DNA of 52,955 nucleotides from a virus. A program made the position numbers and the translations under genes. The notes beneath the pieces were generated by a model, which was given only the letters and a program-made list of their open reading frames with translations, did no database searches and was not told the DNA's origin. Shown in pieces: positions 7,658 through 16,636 of the stretch (within the stretch, counting starts at the first letter, position 1; each line of letters opens with the position of its first letter). The stretch is taken from IMG/VR virus record IMGVR_UViG_3300050166_000081, positions 1 through 52,955 of that record, one strand, 5' to 3'.

Positions 7658-8539
7658 ATGAGCACACAAAACACAGATGTAGCAGTAGTAAAGAAAGACA
7701 TTTCTACTCAAGTATTGGCTAAAATTGAAGCCTTTCAAAATTCGGGAGAATTAAGCATCCCAAAAGATTATAACGTAGAAAACGCTTTGAAATCAGCATA
7801 TATAATGCTTTCAGATCCAAAGAATAACATTTTAGCAAAATGTGATAAATCCTCAATAGCAGAGGCTTTATTAAAAATGGTTGTTTACGGAGTAAGCCCG
7901 ATTAAAAAGCAATGCTACTTTATTCCTTATGGCGAAAAATTAGAATGTTCTATTTCTTACGCTGGAAACATTGCTATTGCCAAAAGATACGGGAATCTAA
8001 AAAGCATCAAAGGGAATGCGATTTTTGAAGGCGATACTTTCGAATTTGAAGTTGACCATACAACTGGGAGAAGAAAAGTTATCAAACACATTCAAACCCT
8101 AGATAGTGTTGGAACAAACAAAATCAAAGGCGCTTATGCAGTTTACGAACTTAATGATGGTTCAGTAGATGTAGAGGTAATGAATATTAGCCAAATCCAA
8201 ACTTCTTGGAATCAAGGAGGCTCAAAAGGAAACTCGCCAGCGCACAAAAACTTTGCGGACCAAATGGCAATCAAAACGGTTTTAAACCGTGCTTGTAAGT
8301 TATTGATTAGCTCTTCGGACGATTCGGTTTTATACGACCCTTTAGAAGACGACAAAGTGATTGACGTAACAGATGCAAACGTTCAACACGAAATCAAAAC
8401 AAAGGCAAACAAAGAGTCTTTGAGTTTCGATAATATTGAGGAAGCCGAAGTAGTAGAAGAAATAGTTATTCCAAACGGAACTCCAGAAATGGCTTTTGAA
8501 ACGGTTGTAGAAGAAACTAAAACTACTCCAGGCTTTTAA
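7658..8539 (+). CDS. recT: RecT-family single-strand annealing recombinase
   Basis: A 293-residue protein matching the RecT/Bet-like annealing family: SIAEALLKMVVYGVSP...QCYFIPYGEKLECSISY, IAKRYGNL, and the C-terminal FADQMAIKTVLNRACKLL are family signatures. The last 60 residues are acidic and probably disordered. It would anneal complementary single strands made by a 5'-3' exonuclease, here most likely the neighbouring MBL-fold protein. Position inside a recombination operon supports the call. Confidence 0.93.
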   Translation: MSTQNTDVAVVKKDISTQVLAKIEAFQNSGELSIPKDYNVENALKSAYIMLSDPKNNILAKCDKSSIAEALLKMVVYGVSPIKKQCYFIPYGEKLECSISYAGNIAIAKRYGNLKSIKGNAIFEGDTFEFEVDHTTGRRKVIKHIQTLDSVGTNKIKGAYAVYELNDGSVDVEVMNISQIQTSWNQGGSKGNSPAHKNFADQMAIKTVLNRACKLLISSSDDSVLYDPLEDDKVIDVTDANVQHEIKTKANKESLSFDNIEEAEVVEEIVIPNGTPEMAFETVVEETKTTPGF

Positions 8540-8541
8540 TT

Positions 8542-9282
8542 ATGAAACTCAAAGTAATTGGCACAGGTAGTTCAGGAAATGCTTACATCCTCAGTAATGG
8601 GGATGAAGCACTTTTAATTGAAGCGGGAGTAAATATCAAAGAAATTAAACAAGCATTATATTTTGATTTTTCAAAAGTAGTTGGATGTTTAATTACTCAC
8701 GAGCACATGGATCATTGCAAATCAGCCAATGAAGTTATGAGATTAGGAGTAAATGTTTATTCTGGAGCCAAAACTCATCAATCTATTAATGGCGATGTAG
8801 TACATAGAGCTTTACCAATTTCCTCTCGCCAGACTATCAAAATAGGAAACTTCAAAGTAATGGCTTTTGATGTTAAACACGACGCTGCAGAACCTTTAGG
8901 ATTCTTGATAGAGCATAAAGACTGCGGAAAAGTTTTATTCTTAACTGACACCTACTATTGCAAGTACACTTTTCCTGGACTTAACAACATTATAATTGAA
9001 GCCAACTATTCAAAGGAAATCATTGATAAAAAGTTTGGACCAGACAGTGACAAGGAATTTTTGAGAAATCGAATATTAAAATCGCATTTCTCTTTAGCCA
9101 ACTGCAAGGACATACTTTCAGCAAATGATTTGAGCCAAGTAAACAATATTGTGCTAATCCATTTATCAGATAGTAATTCAGACGAGAAGCAATTCAAAAA
9201 AGAGATTCACGAATTAACTAATAAAAATGTAATCGTAGCTAGTAATGGCATGGATATACCGTTTTTAAAAACGCCTTTTTAA
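8542..9282 (+). CDS. MBL-fold metallo-hydrolase, probable nuclease partner of RecT
   Basis: A 246-residue metallo-beta-lactamase-fold protein. The zinc-binding HxHxDH motif is HEHMDH at 53-58; further ligands are likely in VKHDAAEPLGF and the LTDTYY segment (Asp), then HLSDSNS. The N-terminal GTGSSGNAYIL is typical of YycJ-like proteins. Such MBL proteins occur beside RecT in other phages and are thought to act as exonucleases. Starts two bases after recT, so the two are coupled. Substrate is inferred from context. Confidence 0.85.
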   Translation: MKLKVIGTGSSGNAYILSNGDEALLIEAGVNIKEIKQALYFDFSKVVGCLITHEHMDHCKSANEVMRLGVNVYSGAKTHQSINGDVVHRALPISSRQTIKIGNFKVMAFDVKHDAAEPLGFLIEHKDCGKVLFLTDTYYCKYTFPGLNNIIIEANYSKEIIDKKFGPDSDKEFLRNRILKSHFSLANCKDILSANDLSQVNNIVLIHLSDSNSDEKQFKKEIHELTNKNVIVASNGMDIPFLKTPF

Positions 9283-9283
9283 A

Positions 9284-9718
9284 GTGATATACAACCCAGA
9301 AAATAGAATTGAAGTTAATAGAGCAATTGAAAAACTCAAATATTTTATTTCTGAAGGTAAAATATTCGAACTAAAAGCGAAAAGGGAAAGAAGGACAATA
9401 AGTCAGAATTCATATTTACACCTCTTATTCTCTTGGTTTGCTTTAGAAACTGGATATACCACCGATGAAGTAAAACAAGAGATTTTTAAAAAAATAGTCA
9501 ATCCAAATACTTTTTACGAAGGCGAGTTCGGAAGATTTATAAAGATTGAAAGATGGCGTAGCACCGCTAGTTTAAACACAGAAGAAATGAGTTTATGTAT
9601 CAATCGATTTAGAGATTACGCTTCCAAAGAAGCTGGTATCTATCTTCCAGAGCCAACGGATTTAGTAATGATCCGACAATTAGAAATAGAAGTAACCAAT
9701 AATCAACAATATCTATGA
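9284..9718 (+). CDS. NinB-like recombination protein (tentative)
   Basis: A 144-residue protein with GTG start. KAKRERRTISQNSYLHLLFSW resembles the RSxxQN...W core of NinB/YbcN proteins, which bind single-stranded DNA and support phage recombination; TTDEVKQEIFKK fits the helix after it. It follows RecT and the MBL protein without a gap. The match is by eye and moderate. Confidence 0.55.
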   Translation: MIYNPENRIEVNRAIEKLKYFISEGKIFELKAKRERRTISQNSYLHLLFSWFALETGYTTDEVKQEIFKKIVNPNTFYEGEFGRFIKIERWRSTASLNTEEMSLCINRFRDYASKEAGIYLPEPTDLVMIRQLEIEVTNNQQYL

Positions 9719-10002
9719 ATCAGCAAATATTAGATTTTGAAAATCTTTCACATCGTGAAAATAACATTGGAAGTCAAGAGCATTTTGAAGCCAATAAATC
9801 GAAGTTCTCAAGACAATGCAAAATAGTCTATGCGGCTCTTTTAAGGGGGGAGAAATTGACCACAACAAGAGCGCTTTTAGAATATGGAATTGGCGATTTG
9901 CGTCGAAGAATTAAAGACCTAAAAGATATTTGGAAAGTTCCTGTTCAGGACAAATATGTGGAAGGCAAATTCAAAGAGTATTTTTTAAACCTTAATAATT
10001 AA
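9715..10002 (+). CDS. Small helix-turn-helix protein
   Basis: A 95-residue protein; residues about 32-75 (RQCKIVYAALLRGEKLTTTRALLEYGIGDLRRRIKDLKD) look like a winged HTH of the kind found in small phage proteins. Overlaps the NinB-like gene by four bases (ATGA). Function unknown; could bind replication or recombination DNA, or regulate. Confidence 0.6.
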   Translation: MNQQILDFENLSHRENNIGSQEHFEANKSKFSRQCKIVYAALLRGEKLTTTRALLEYGIGDLRRRIKDLKDIWKVPVQDKYVEGKFKEYFLNLNN

Positions 10003-10006
10003 CACC

Positions 10007-10600
10007 ATGGCAGAAGAAAAAGTAATTAAAATCGATTCGAAAGTAATTGAAAATTTAGTAGATCGATTTGAAGAAGAAAAGGATGTAGAAATAAAAAGCG
10101 CTTCTTTAAAAGATGCGGTTTGTAATTATTCCTATGAATTATTAACTGGGAGGACTGTTGGAGATATATTGAATAGAAGGGGAAACCATATTATTCATGA
10201 TGACCTTCAAGAAGCTTTCAAAAAATTTAATGTGTTTTTAGCTCATTTAGATGATGCTTACACTGGGAATGATAATTCTACAAAATTATCATTTTTAGAA
10301 TCCGAGAGCGAAACAGAATTATATACTGTTTCATCATTTAAAATTACTGGTGTTGAAGAGAATAAGGCAATAATTCTTTCGGGTAACAAGTATGTTACTT
10401 CAGGAGTAATTGCTTTTGATGCACCAAAAGTTAAATTAAACGGATCCTACATTTACCTATCAGAGTTATTGGAAGTTTTAGCCAATGTAATTGAAGAGGT
10501 TGAAAAATACATGGATGGAAAAACAGCTCCTCAATATGAGCAGACCTACATGGATTTTGCAAGTGAAGACGGAGCATTTGAACAAGGTAAAGTTATTTAA
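10007..10600 (+). CDS. Hypothetical protein of the replication block
   Basis: A 197-residue acidic protein without a recognised family. Helical N terminus, a central beta-rich part (about 105-150) and a helical C terminus. It starts four bases after the HTH gene and ends two before the helicase gene. Confidence 0.6.
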   Translation: MAEEKVIKIDSKVIENLVDRFEEEKDVEIKSASLKDAVCNYSYELLTGRTVGDILNRRGNHIIHDDLQEAFKKFNVFLAHLDDAYTGNDNSTKLSFLESESETELYTVSSFKITGVEENKAIILSGNKYVTSGVIAFDAPKVKLNGSYIYLSELLEVLANVIEEVEKYMDGKTAPQYEQTYMDFASEDGAFEQGKVI

Positions 10601-10602
10601 AT

Positions 10603-11763
10603 ATGGCTTTTCAATTACGACCATATCAAAGTGAATCAATCAATAAAAGTGTTGATTTTCTTTCTAGAAACTCTTCTAAAAAAAGTGGATTAGTAATCCT
10701 TCCTACGGGTTCTGGTAAATCAGTCGTTATTGCTAAAATTATTGAACCGCTGGAGGGCAAAACAATTGTTCTCCAGCCTTCAAAAGAAATTTTAGAACAG
10801 AATTTTGAGAAATTTTCTAATTATGGGAAAGCTTCGATTTATAGTGCTTCAGCTGGAGAGAAAAGAATTGACAAAGTAACATTTTGCACCATTGGCAGTA
10901 TAATTAATAAAAAGCATTTATTTAAAGGATTACAAAATATTCTTATAGATGAATGCCATTTAGTTAATTCAGATGCTGGGATGTATCAGGAATTTATCAA
11001 AGCATTTCCAGAGGCTAAGGTTTTAGGTTTAACCGCAACTCCATATCGATTAGAACAAACTTCTGAAGGTCCTCAATTAACATTTTTAACTAGGAGTAAT
11101 CCTAGAATTTTTGATAATGTTTTATACTACGTACAAAATGATTTGTTGTTTAATTCAGGTTTTTTGGCTGAGTTAGAGTATTACAATTTTGATGTAATTG
11201 ACAGATCAAAATTAGAAGTAAATAGTTCTGGAACTGATTTTACACAAAATTCATTAAGGAGATATTATAAGTCAATTGATATGCCTTCTCGAATAGCAAA
11301 AACTGCTTTTTCTATTTTAAGTAAAAGAAAAAATGTACTTATTTTTTGTTCTCTAATCGAAGAAGCAATTTTAGTACAAAAGCGAATACCCGATTCTGCT
11401 ATATTAACTGGAGAAACAAGAAAAGAAGAACGAGAAAAGATTTTAAGCCAATTTAAAAAAGGCACTATACGTTGTTTGATAAACGTTGGTGTTCTTACTA
11501 CAGGATTTGATTATCCTGCCTTAGAATCGGTATTAATGGCTCGTTCAACTATGTCTTTGTCTTTATACTATCAAATAGTTGGTAGAGTAATGCGGATTTA
11601 TACTTATCCAGATGGAACAAAGAAAAAAGGCTGGTTTATTGATATGGGAGGTAACATCAATTTTTTTGGAAAAATTGAAACCATGAAAATAGTTGAAAAT
11701 GAAAATGGATTTTCAATATGGAATAATGGAAGACAATTAACCAATACACCATTTAAAAAATAA
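10603..11763 (+). CDS. SF2 DEAD/DEAH-box helicase
   Basis: A 386-residue superfamily 2 helicase. Q-like segment LRPYQSESI, Walker A PTGSGKS at 34-40, motif II DECH at 116-119, motif III TAT at 144-146, then motif V TTGFDYP and motif VI QIVGRVMR in the second RecA-like domain. Compact, close to type-III-restriction/UvsW-like phage helicases. Likely unwinds or remodels branched DNA in replication or recombination. Neighbour of the DUF4373 replication gene. Confidence 0.9.
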   Translation: MAFQLRPYQSESINKSVDFLSRNSSKKSGLVILPTGSGKSVVIAKIIEPLEGKTIVLQPSKEILEQNFEKFSNYGKASIYSASAGEKRIDKVTFCTIGSIINKKHLFKGLQNILIDECHLVNSDAGMYQEFIKAFPEAKVLGLTATPYRLEQTSEGPQLTFLTRSNPRIFDNVLYYVQNDLLFNSGFLAELEYYNFDVIDRSKLEVNSSGTDFTQNSLRRYYKSIDMPSRIAKTAFSILSKRKNVLIFCSLIEEAILVQKRIPDSAILTGETRKEEREKILSQFKKGTIRCLINVGVLTTGFDYPALESVLMARSTMSLSLYYQIVGRVMRIYTYPDGTKKKGWFIDMGGNINFFGKIETMKIVENENGFSIWNNGRQLTNTPFKK

Positions 11764-11765
11764 TT

Positions 11766-12566
11766 ATGGCAAGAGAGCAAAGAAAAGATGTTGATTATTT
11801 TCCTCATGACTGTACGCATGGACGTAAAATGCATATCATAGAAACAAGATATGGTAATGATGGATACGCAGCATGGTTTAAGTTATTAGAACAGCTAGGA
11901 AAGGCTAATAATCATTATATAGACATATCAGATGATATGACCCTAATGTTTTTAACATCAGTTTTCAAAACAGATGAAGAAAAGACTATTTCAATTTTAT
12001 CAGATTTAGCAAAATTAGGAGCAATTGATAAGTTTCTTTTTGAGGAGCATAAGATAATTTTTAGTCAAAAATTTGCTGATAGTATTCAAGATGCATATCG
12101 AAAAAGGAAAAGTGAAATGTTTCAATACTCCGACATATTGAATGAAATAAATCAAAAAAACGGTCAATCAGGCGGAAGTTTGACTGAAATACATGTCAAT
12201 CAGGCGGAAGTTATCCTTAAAGAAAAGAATAGTAAAGTAAAGGAAAGTAAAGAAGAGGAAAGAATAGAAAATTATAATGCCAGAAAATTAAAATTTTCTT
12301 CCTCCCTAGAGCCATTTTTAAAAATTTACGGAAAAGATTTTTTAAATGATTTTTATAAGTATTGGACCGAGCCAAATAAATCTGGAACAAAATTTAGACA
12401 AGAACTTGAAAGAACATGGGACTTAGAACGTCGATTAGATACTTGGGCTAGAAATGATAAAAATTTCAAAAAAGATACAAATGGAAAACCAATTACAGCA
12501 AATACAAAGCAGTCCTACGAATTTAGCGTTGACAGGGTTATCGAGACCTACTCTGGCGATACTTAA
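11766..12566 (+). CDS. DUF4373 (Lin1244/Lin1753-like) replication protein
   Basis: A 266-residue protein with the N-terminal DUF4373 domain: DYFPHDCTHGRKMHIIETRY, GYAAWFKLLEQLGKA, then a winged-helix-like part to about 125. Proteins with this domain sit at the replication-initiator position of many phages and are thought to be replisome organisers. The middle is a Lys/Glu-rich linker and the C-terminal KFRQELERTWDLERRLDTWARN is helical. It overlaps the next gene by 86 bases in another frame, both C terminus and next N terminus looking genuinely coding. Confidence 0.75.
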   Translation: MAREQRKDVDYFPHDCTHGRKMHIIETRYGNDGYAAWFKLLEQLGKANNHYIDISDDMTLMFLTSVFKTDEEKTISILSDLAKLGAIDKFLFEEHKIIFSQKFADSIQDAYRKRKSEMFQYSDILNEINQKNGQSGGSLTEIHVNQAEVILKEKNSKVKESKEEERIENYNARKLKFSSSLEPFLKIYGKDFLNDFYKYWTEPNKSGTKFRQELERTWDLERRLDTWARNDKNFKKDTNGKPITANTKQSYEFSVDRVIETYSGDT

Positions 12567-13299
12567 CGAGGATTATCCAAAGGTTAAAAGCATTGAATCA
12601 AAGCAGGAAATTAACGGATTAATAAATTATTTAATTACAATTCTAAACATAAAAGTTTCAAGTGAAGAAGAAAAATTGCAATTAGATAAGCAAATGATTT
12701 TAATTTTTGATTTGATAAAAACAAAGTTTGGAAGCTTAACCGTTCCTGAAATAAAGGAGGCTTTTAAAATGTTTGTATCTGGTGAGTTTCCAGAATTAAA
12801 AGTATTCCGAATGCTTGACTGTATTGTGGTTTCAGATGTTTTGAATGCATTTAAGGATTATAGAAGCGACATTCTTCGGGGATATGATCAAAAGAAAAAA
12901 TTATTACTTGAACAACCAAAACCAAAAATAGAAGAGGAAATCAAACAAACACAAGAGGTTTTAATTAAAATGGTTTTCGATGATTTAAATACAAGTGGTT
13001 TCAGTTCTGATGCTTGGTTGCTTTATGATAAATTAGATAGCAATGGATTTATTACAATTTCAAATCAAGAAAAGAAAGAACTCTATGCACAGCAGGCTAA
13101 AATTTATTTAGTTGAAGTTATTCAAGAATCTGAACAGAGATACTTTAAATCGGCAAAATTCGTAATTGAAGATGCTCGAAATAAAATTTCAAAAGGTAAG
13201 ATCATTCAATCAGTTGCTAATAAATGCAAAAGCATTGTAGTATGTAATTTTTTAAAAAATTACTTAACGGACTTTGAAGAGTTCAGAAATAAATTGTAG
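12481..13299 (+). CDS. Hypothetical replication-region protein
   Basis: A 272-residue mostly helical protein, family not recognised. N terminus (QSSPTNLALTGLSRPTLAIL) resembles that of proteins found after the initiator gene in Bacteroidota phages. No Walker motif, so not a DnaC-type ATPase. Start at ATG 12481 is preferred to 12454 because it shortens the overlap with the DUF4373 gene; neither is certain. Helicase-loader role by position only. Confidence 0.6.
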   Translation: MENQLQQIQSSPTNLALTGLSRPTLAILNEDYPKVKSIESKQEINGLINYLITILNIKVSSEEEKLQLDKQMILIFDLIKTKFGSLTVPEIKEAFKMFVSGEFPELKVFRMLDCIVVSDVLNAFKDYRSDILRGYDQKKKLLLEQPKPKIEEEIKQTQEVLIKMVFDDLNTSGFSSDAWLLYDKLDSNGFITISNQEKKELYAQQAKIYLVEVIQESEQRYFKSAKFVIEDARNKISKGKIIQSVANKCKSIVVCNFLKNYLTDFEEFRNKL

Positions 13300-13300
13300 G

Positions 13301-13459
13301 ATGAACGCTATTTCCCAACGAAACAAAATAGAAAAGCAATTACATGACTATGTAAAATTCATGCCTGAATGCCCTCAAAATAGTGTTGTAAAGCTTTCAA
13401 AAGAAATAGTAAAACTTGGACAACGACTAGAAGAAATCAAGAAAATGGACTTGAAATAA
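13301..13459 (+). CDS. Small hypothetical protein
   Basis: A 52-residue, basic, helical protein (MNAISQRNKIEKQLHDYVKF...), starting one base after the preceding stop codon. An upstream TTG at 13274 would only add residues overlapping the previous gene. No family recognised. Confidence 0.55.
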   Translation: MNAISQRNKIEKQLHDYVKFMPECPQNSVVKLSKEIVKLGQRLEEIKKMDLK

Positions 13460-13468
13460 CTCAATGCA

Positions 13469-13502
13469 GAGGTTGTTTTTCATTTTGAAACAAAACAATC
13501 TC
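13469..13502 (+). other. Stable intergenic hairpin
   Basis: GAGGTTGTTT (13469-13478) pairs with AAACAATCTC (13493-13502), ten pairs with one G-T. No T-tract follows. It fills most of the gap before ninG and may be a processing or stability element. Confidence 0.4.
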
Positions 13503-13527
13503 AAATGAATAAAATCAATTTTTAATC

Positions 13528-14247
13528 ATGATCGAAATAAAACCAAAACCATGCAACGGAACAGGATTAGCTAAAGGATACGGTTGTGGACATAAAACAA
13601 TACACCGGATTTACGGCTTAGGAAAAATGTGTGGCTGCTATTCTAACTGGCTTTTAAGTTCTGAAGCAGGAAAATTAAAGCTTAAAAAAGCCGCTGCAAT
13701 AGGAAGAAAAAAAGTAGAGCGTGATAATTCTAAAAAAAGCTCCGAAGAAAAAAAGCGAATAAAGCTTGAATTAATGTCTCCAGATAAATACCGATCAGAA
13801 GTAGTTCAGCCAATTATCAACGAAATATCAAGAATTATTGATTTTGGAAACCCATGTATTGCTACTGGGAATTACGGAAAAATGAATGGTGGGCATTATA
13901 TCAGCGTTGGGGCAAATAGAACCACTGCTTTAAACTTACACAACATTCACATCCAATCCTTCGAAAGTAATCATTTCAAAAGCGGAGATCCTATTCGATA
14001 CAAGCAAGGCCTTATCGATAGATACGGATTAGGTTATTTTGAATTTGTTGAGTTTCTACAAAGACACAAACCGCTGCATTTGTCTAAAGGTGATTTAATT
14101 GAAATTGCATTAAAAGCATCTTCAATTCGTTTGAAATTAAAACGCGAAGAGTGCCAAAAAACACCTCATGAAAGAATTGAGTTAAGAAACGAAATTAACT
14201 TACAATTAGGTATATACGATTTAGAATTTTGCGAATATAAATTTTAA
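13528..14247 (+). CDS. ninG: NinG/Rap-like recombination nuclease
   Basis: A 239-residue protein matching lambda NinG (Rap), a structure-specific endonuclease acting on Holliday junctions and D-loops. Cys-rich N terminus (Cys9, Cys20, Cys35, Cys37) and the conserved C-terminal block GKMNGGHYISVGANRTTALN, NIHIQSFESNHFKSGD and YKQGLIDRYG are visible. Together with RecT, the MBL protein and the Rad50-like ATPase it completes a phage recombination set. Confidence 0.88.
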   Translation: MIEIKPKPCNGTGLAKGYGCGHKTIHRIYGLGKMCGCYSNWLLSSEAGKLKLKKAAAIGRKKVERDNSKKSSEEKKRIKLELMSPDKYRSEVVQPIINEISRIIDFGNPCIATGNYGKMNGGHYISVGANRTTALNLHNIHIQSFESNHFKSGDPIRYKQGLIDRYGLGYFEFVEFLQRHKPLHLSKGDLIEIALKASSIRLKLKREECQKTPHERIELRNEINLQLGIYDLEFCEYKF

Positions 14248-14289
14248 ATAAACTTCAAAAATTACTTTCACAGTAAAAATTGTCAACCC

Positions 14290-14327
14290 AATATTGCTTA
14301 ACGTTTAACACCTAAAAAAGCAATATT
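14290..14327 (+). promoter_or_regulatory. Inverted repeat touching a start codon
   Basis: AATATTGCTT (14290-14299) and AAGCAATATT (14318-14327) are perfect 10-bp arms, the second ending at the base before the ATG at 14328. In RNA the hairpin would sequester the ribosome-binding region; in DNA it could be an operator. Confidence 0.5.
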
Positions 14328-14537
14328 ATGGCTACACTACTTTTCACCCCAAGAACTACAATTGACGCAAACGTTTTTCAATTTAGGTTAGATAATTCTT
14401 GTTATCATGCCCAATGGAATATACAAACCGGTGCTTATGAATTTCAAGAAGAAGAGGAAAATATAGATCAATTAGAAGAATTAATAACCAATTCATTAGC
14501 CTACGATATTAACGGGTATTTTGAATTAGAAAACTAA
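14328..14537 (+). CDS. Hypothetical acidic small protein
   Basis: A 69-residue acidic protein, beta-rich N-terminal half and an EEEENIDQLEELI helix. No family recognised. Immediately upstream lies a perfect inverted repeat ending at its start codon, suggesting control of its translation. Confidence 0.6.
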   Translation: MATLLFTPRTTIDANVFQFRLDNSCYHAQWNIQTGAYEFQEEEENIDQLEELITNSLAYDINGYFELEN

Positions 14538-14542
14538 ATTTT

Positions 14543-14950
14543 ATGAAATCAACAGAAGCTTTTAAAAAAGTAATTCAAAACCATTTGAACGAAACTGCTG
14601 CAAATGATCCATTGTTTGCCGATACACTTAAAAAAGAAAATAAAAATATTGATGAATGTATTAACTACATTCTTGAAACAGTTCAAAAATCGGGCTGCAA
14701 TGGTTTTGCAGATGAAGAAATCTTTGGAATGGCAAAACACTACTACGATGAGGATGATTTAAAATCCAGCAAAAAAATTAACGCAAATGTGGTTGTTAAT
14801 CATGTGGTAGAACTTTCAGAAGATGATATTGCAAAAGCTAAACAGGACGCAAAGGATAAAATAATCAGTCAAGAAATGGAGCGAATGAAGAAAAAATCAG
14901 CTCCAAAAAAAGACGAATCAAAAGAAAGTGTACAACCAACTTTATTTTAG
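14543..14950 (+). CDS. PcfK-like protein with C-terminal clamp-binding-like motif
   Basis: A 135-residue protein matching the PcfK family (named from conjugative plasmid pCF10): DECINYILETVQKSGCNGFADEEIFGMAKHYYDED. The C-terminal part is a Lys/Glu-rich tail ending in QPTLF, close to the QL(S/D)LF sliding-clamp-binding consensus. It precedes the PcfJ-like gene, the usual partner order. PcfK function is not established; clamp binding is inference from the last five residues. Confidence 0.8.
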   Translation: MKSTEAFKKVIQNHLNETAANDPLFADTLKKENKNIDECINYILETVQKSGCNGFADEEIFGMAKHYYDEDDLKSSKKINANVVVNHVVELSEDDIAKAKQDAKDKIISQEMERMKKKSAPKKDESKESVQPTLF

Positions 14951-14952
14951 CT

Positions 14953-16275
14953 ATGAAGCCAAAAACAATACTTCAGAAAAGAGTTGTCGAAATAAGCCAA
15001 TGCCTTCCTAAAATATTGGACCATCAAAAGCAATGGGCTTACAAAGAATGTTTAGAACATCGAGGTTATATGACCAAAAGCAGAGTGCTTTGTCTTGATT
15101 GTGGGGAAACCTTCTCCCCAAATTTAGTGAGTAGAAAAAGGGCAACTTGTCCGCATTGTAAAACAAAGCTTCAAATCAAAGAATCGCGTTGTACTACCGA
15201 TACTCAAAAAAACTATTTTGCAATTTGTGATACTCTTTACGAATTCCAAATAGTTAGAAACTTTGAACTCATTGCCCACTACAAAAAAGGTCAACCAGTT
15301 AAGTACTTACTCCATGAAATTTTGCAGTACTGGATTCAGCCTAATTTAAAAGTTACCATGTTTGGCCTACAACATAACACACAAGCTTTTTGTGATTCTT
15401 GGGGAGGTAATATGGAGATTAGAGTTGAAAATACAAGAAGGTGGAGAGATAAATACGATGTGTATGCTAGAAAGTATCACCCTGATTCAGAAATTAAACC
15501 TGAATATAAAAAATTCGGTATTGACTGCAATTTAAGAGGATTGACTTTTCTTGAAGCGGTGAAACTGGTTCCGCACAATTCAAAGTTGGAAACTCTACTC
15601 AAAGCAAAGCAATACAACTTGCTTAGAATGGGTAATTCATATAGGGTAAATATTTATTGGAACACATTTAAAATTTGTATTAGGAACAACTACAAGCCAA
15701 ATGACTATACAATTTATATTGACTATTTAGACCTATTGCAATACTTCAAAAAGGACTTACTGAACGCTAAATTAGTATGCCCAAAAAACCTAAAATTAGA
15801 GCATGATCGGCTAATGAAAAAGAAACGTGAAATATTAGCACGTGAAGAAAGACAGCGCCAACGTCAGGAAATAATCAAGCGCCAGCAAAATCTTGAAAAA
15901 GCAATTAAGGAATATGTGGAGCGAAACAAAAAGTTTTTTGGTTTAGAAATTAAAGATAAAAACATTTCAATTTCAGTTCTAAAAAGTGTTGAAGAATTTA
16001 AAGAAGAGGGCGACGAGCTTAATCATTGTGTTTATACAAATGAGTACTATTTAAAGGAAAAATCGTTGATACTATCCGCAAAAGTAGATGGAAAAAGAAC
16101 AGAGACAATTGAGTTGATTCTCCCAACTTTAAAGATAGAACAATCTAGGGGTTTGAATAACAACCTAACGCAACATCACCAAAAAATAATTCAATTGGTA
16201 ACTAAAAACCTTACCAAGATCAAGAAATTAGAATGCCCAACGCACAGAAGTCGAAAAATAAAACAAGTATCCTAA
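14953..16275 (+). CDS. PcfJ-like protein
   Basis: A 440-residue protein matching PcfJ. An N-terminal zinc ribbon (Cys47, Cys50, Cys66, Cys69) is followed by a helical middle with an Arg/Gln-rich coiled coil near 290-320, and the family's C-terminal signature LNHCVYTNEYYLKEKSLIL, VDGKRTETIEL and QSRGLNNN. It starts two bases after the PcfK-like gene. PcfJ proteins occur on conjugative elements and phages; their reaction is unknown. Confidence 0.82.
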   Translation: MKPKTILQKRVVEISQCLPKILDHQKQWAYKECLEHRGYMTKSRVLCLDCGETFSPNLVSRKRATCPHCKTKLQIKESRCTTDTQKNYFAICDTLYEFQIVRNFELIAHYKKGQPVKYLLHEILQYWIQPNLKVTMFGLQHNTQAFCDSWGGNMEIRVENTRRWRDKYDVYARKYHPDSEIKPEYKKFGIDCNLRGLTFLEAVKLVPHNSKLETLLKAKQYNLLRMGNSYRVNIYWNTFKICIRNNYKPNDYTIYIDYLDLLQYFKKDLLNAKLVCPKNLKLEHDRLMKKKREILAREERQRQRQEIIKRQQNLEKAIKEYVERNKKFFGLEIKDKNISISVLKSVEEFKEEGDELNHCVYTNEYYLKEKSLILSAKVDGKRTETIELILPTLKIEQSRGLNNNLTQHHQKIIQLVTKNLTKIKKLECPTHRSRKIKQVS

Positions 16276-16276
16276 A

Positions 16277-16636
16277 ATGCAGCTATCACAAAAACACCAA
16301 ACCGGTTATAATCTAATTGAACTTAGAATATTAATGCAACGCGCAATTGAAATTCTGGACGATTTAGATTTAAGTAAAAATCCAATGGCAAACAAACCAT
16401 TGAAAACACAGCTCAAAGGTATTTATGCTCCATTAGATAAGCAGACAAAACAGTACAACGAAATCTTTGAAGCTTCTCCAGAAGGCACCATGCACTTTTA
16501 CAATGTGGTTAAAAACAATGCCGAGTTTGTGATGAAAAACCACTTATTAAACAAAGCTTTGATTTGTAGTTTTTTAATGGCTCACGAACGCAATCCAAAG
16601 GCTATGGAGGGAATTATTGAAAAGATATTGAAGTAA
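16277..16636 (+). CDS. Hypothetical helical protein
   Basis: A 119-residue protein predicted to be all-helical, without a recognised family. Stop and next start overlap as TAATG at 16634-16638, indicating translational coupling to the following gene. Confidence 0.6.
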   Translation: MQLSQKHQTGYNLIELRILMQRAIEILDDLDLSKNPMANKPLKTQLKGIYAPLDKQTKQYNEIFEASPEGTMHFYNVVKNNAEFVMKNHLLNKALICSFLMAHERNPKAMEGIIEKILK

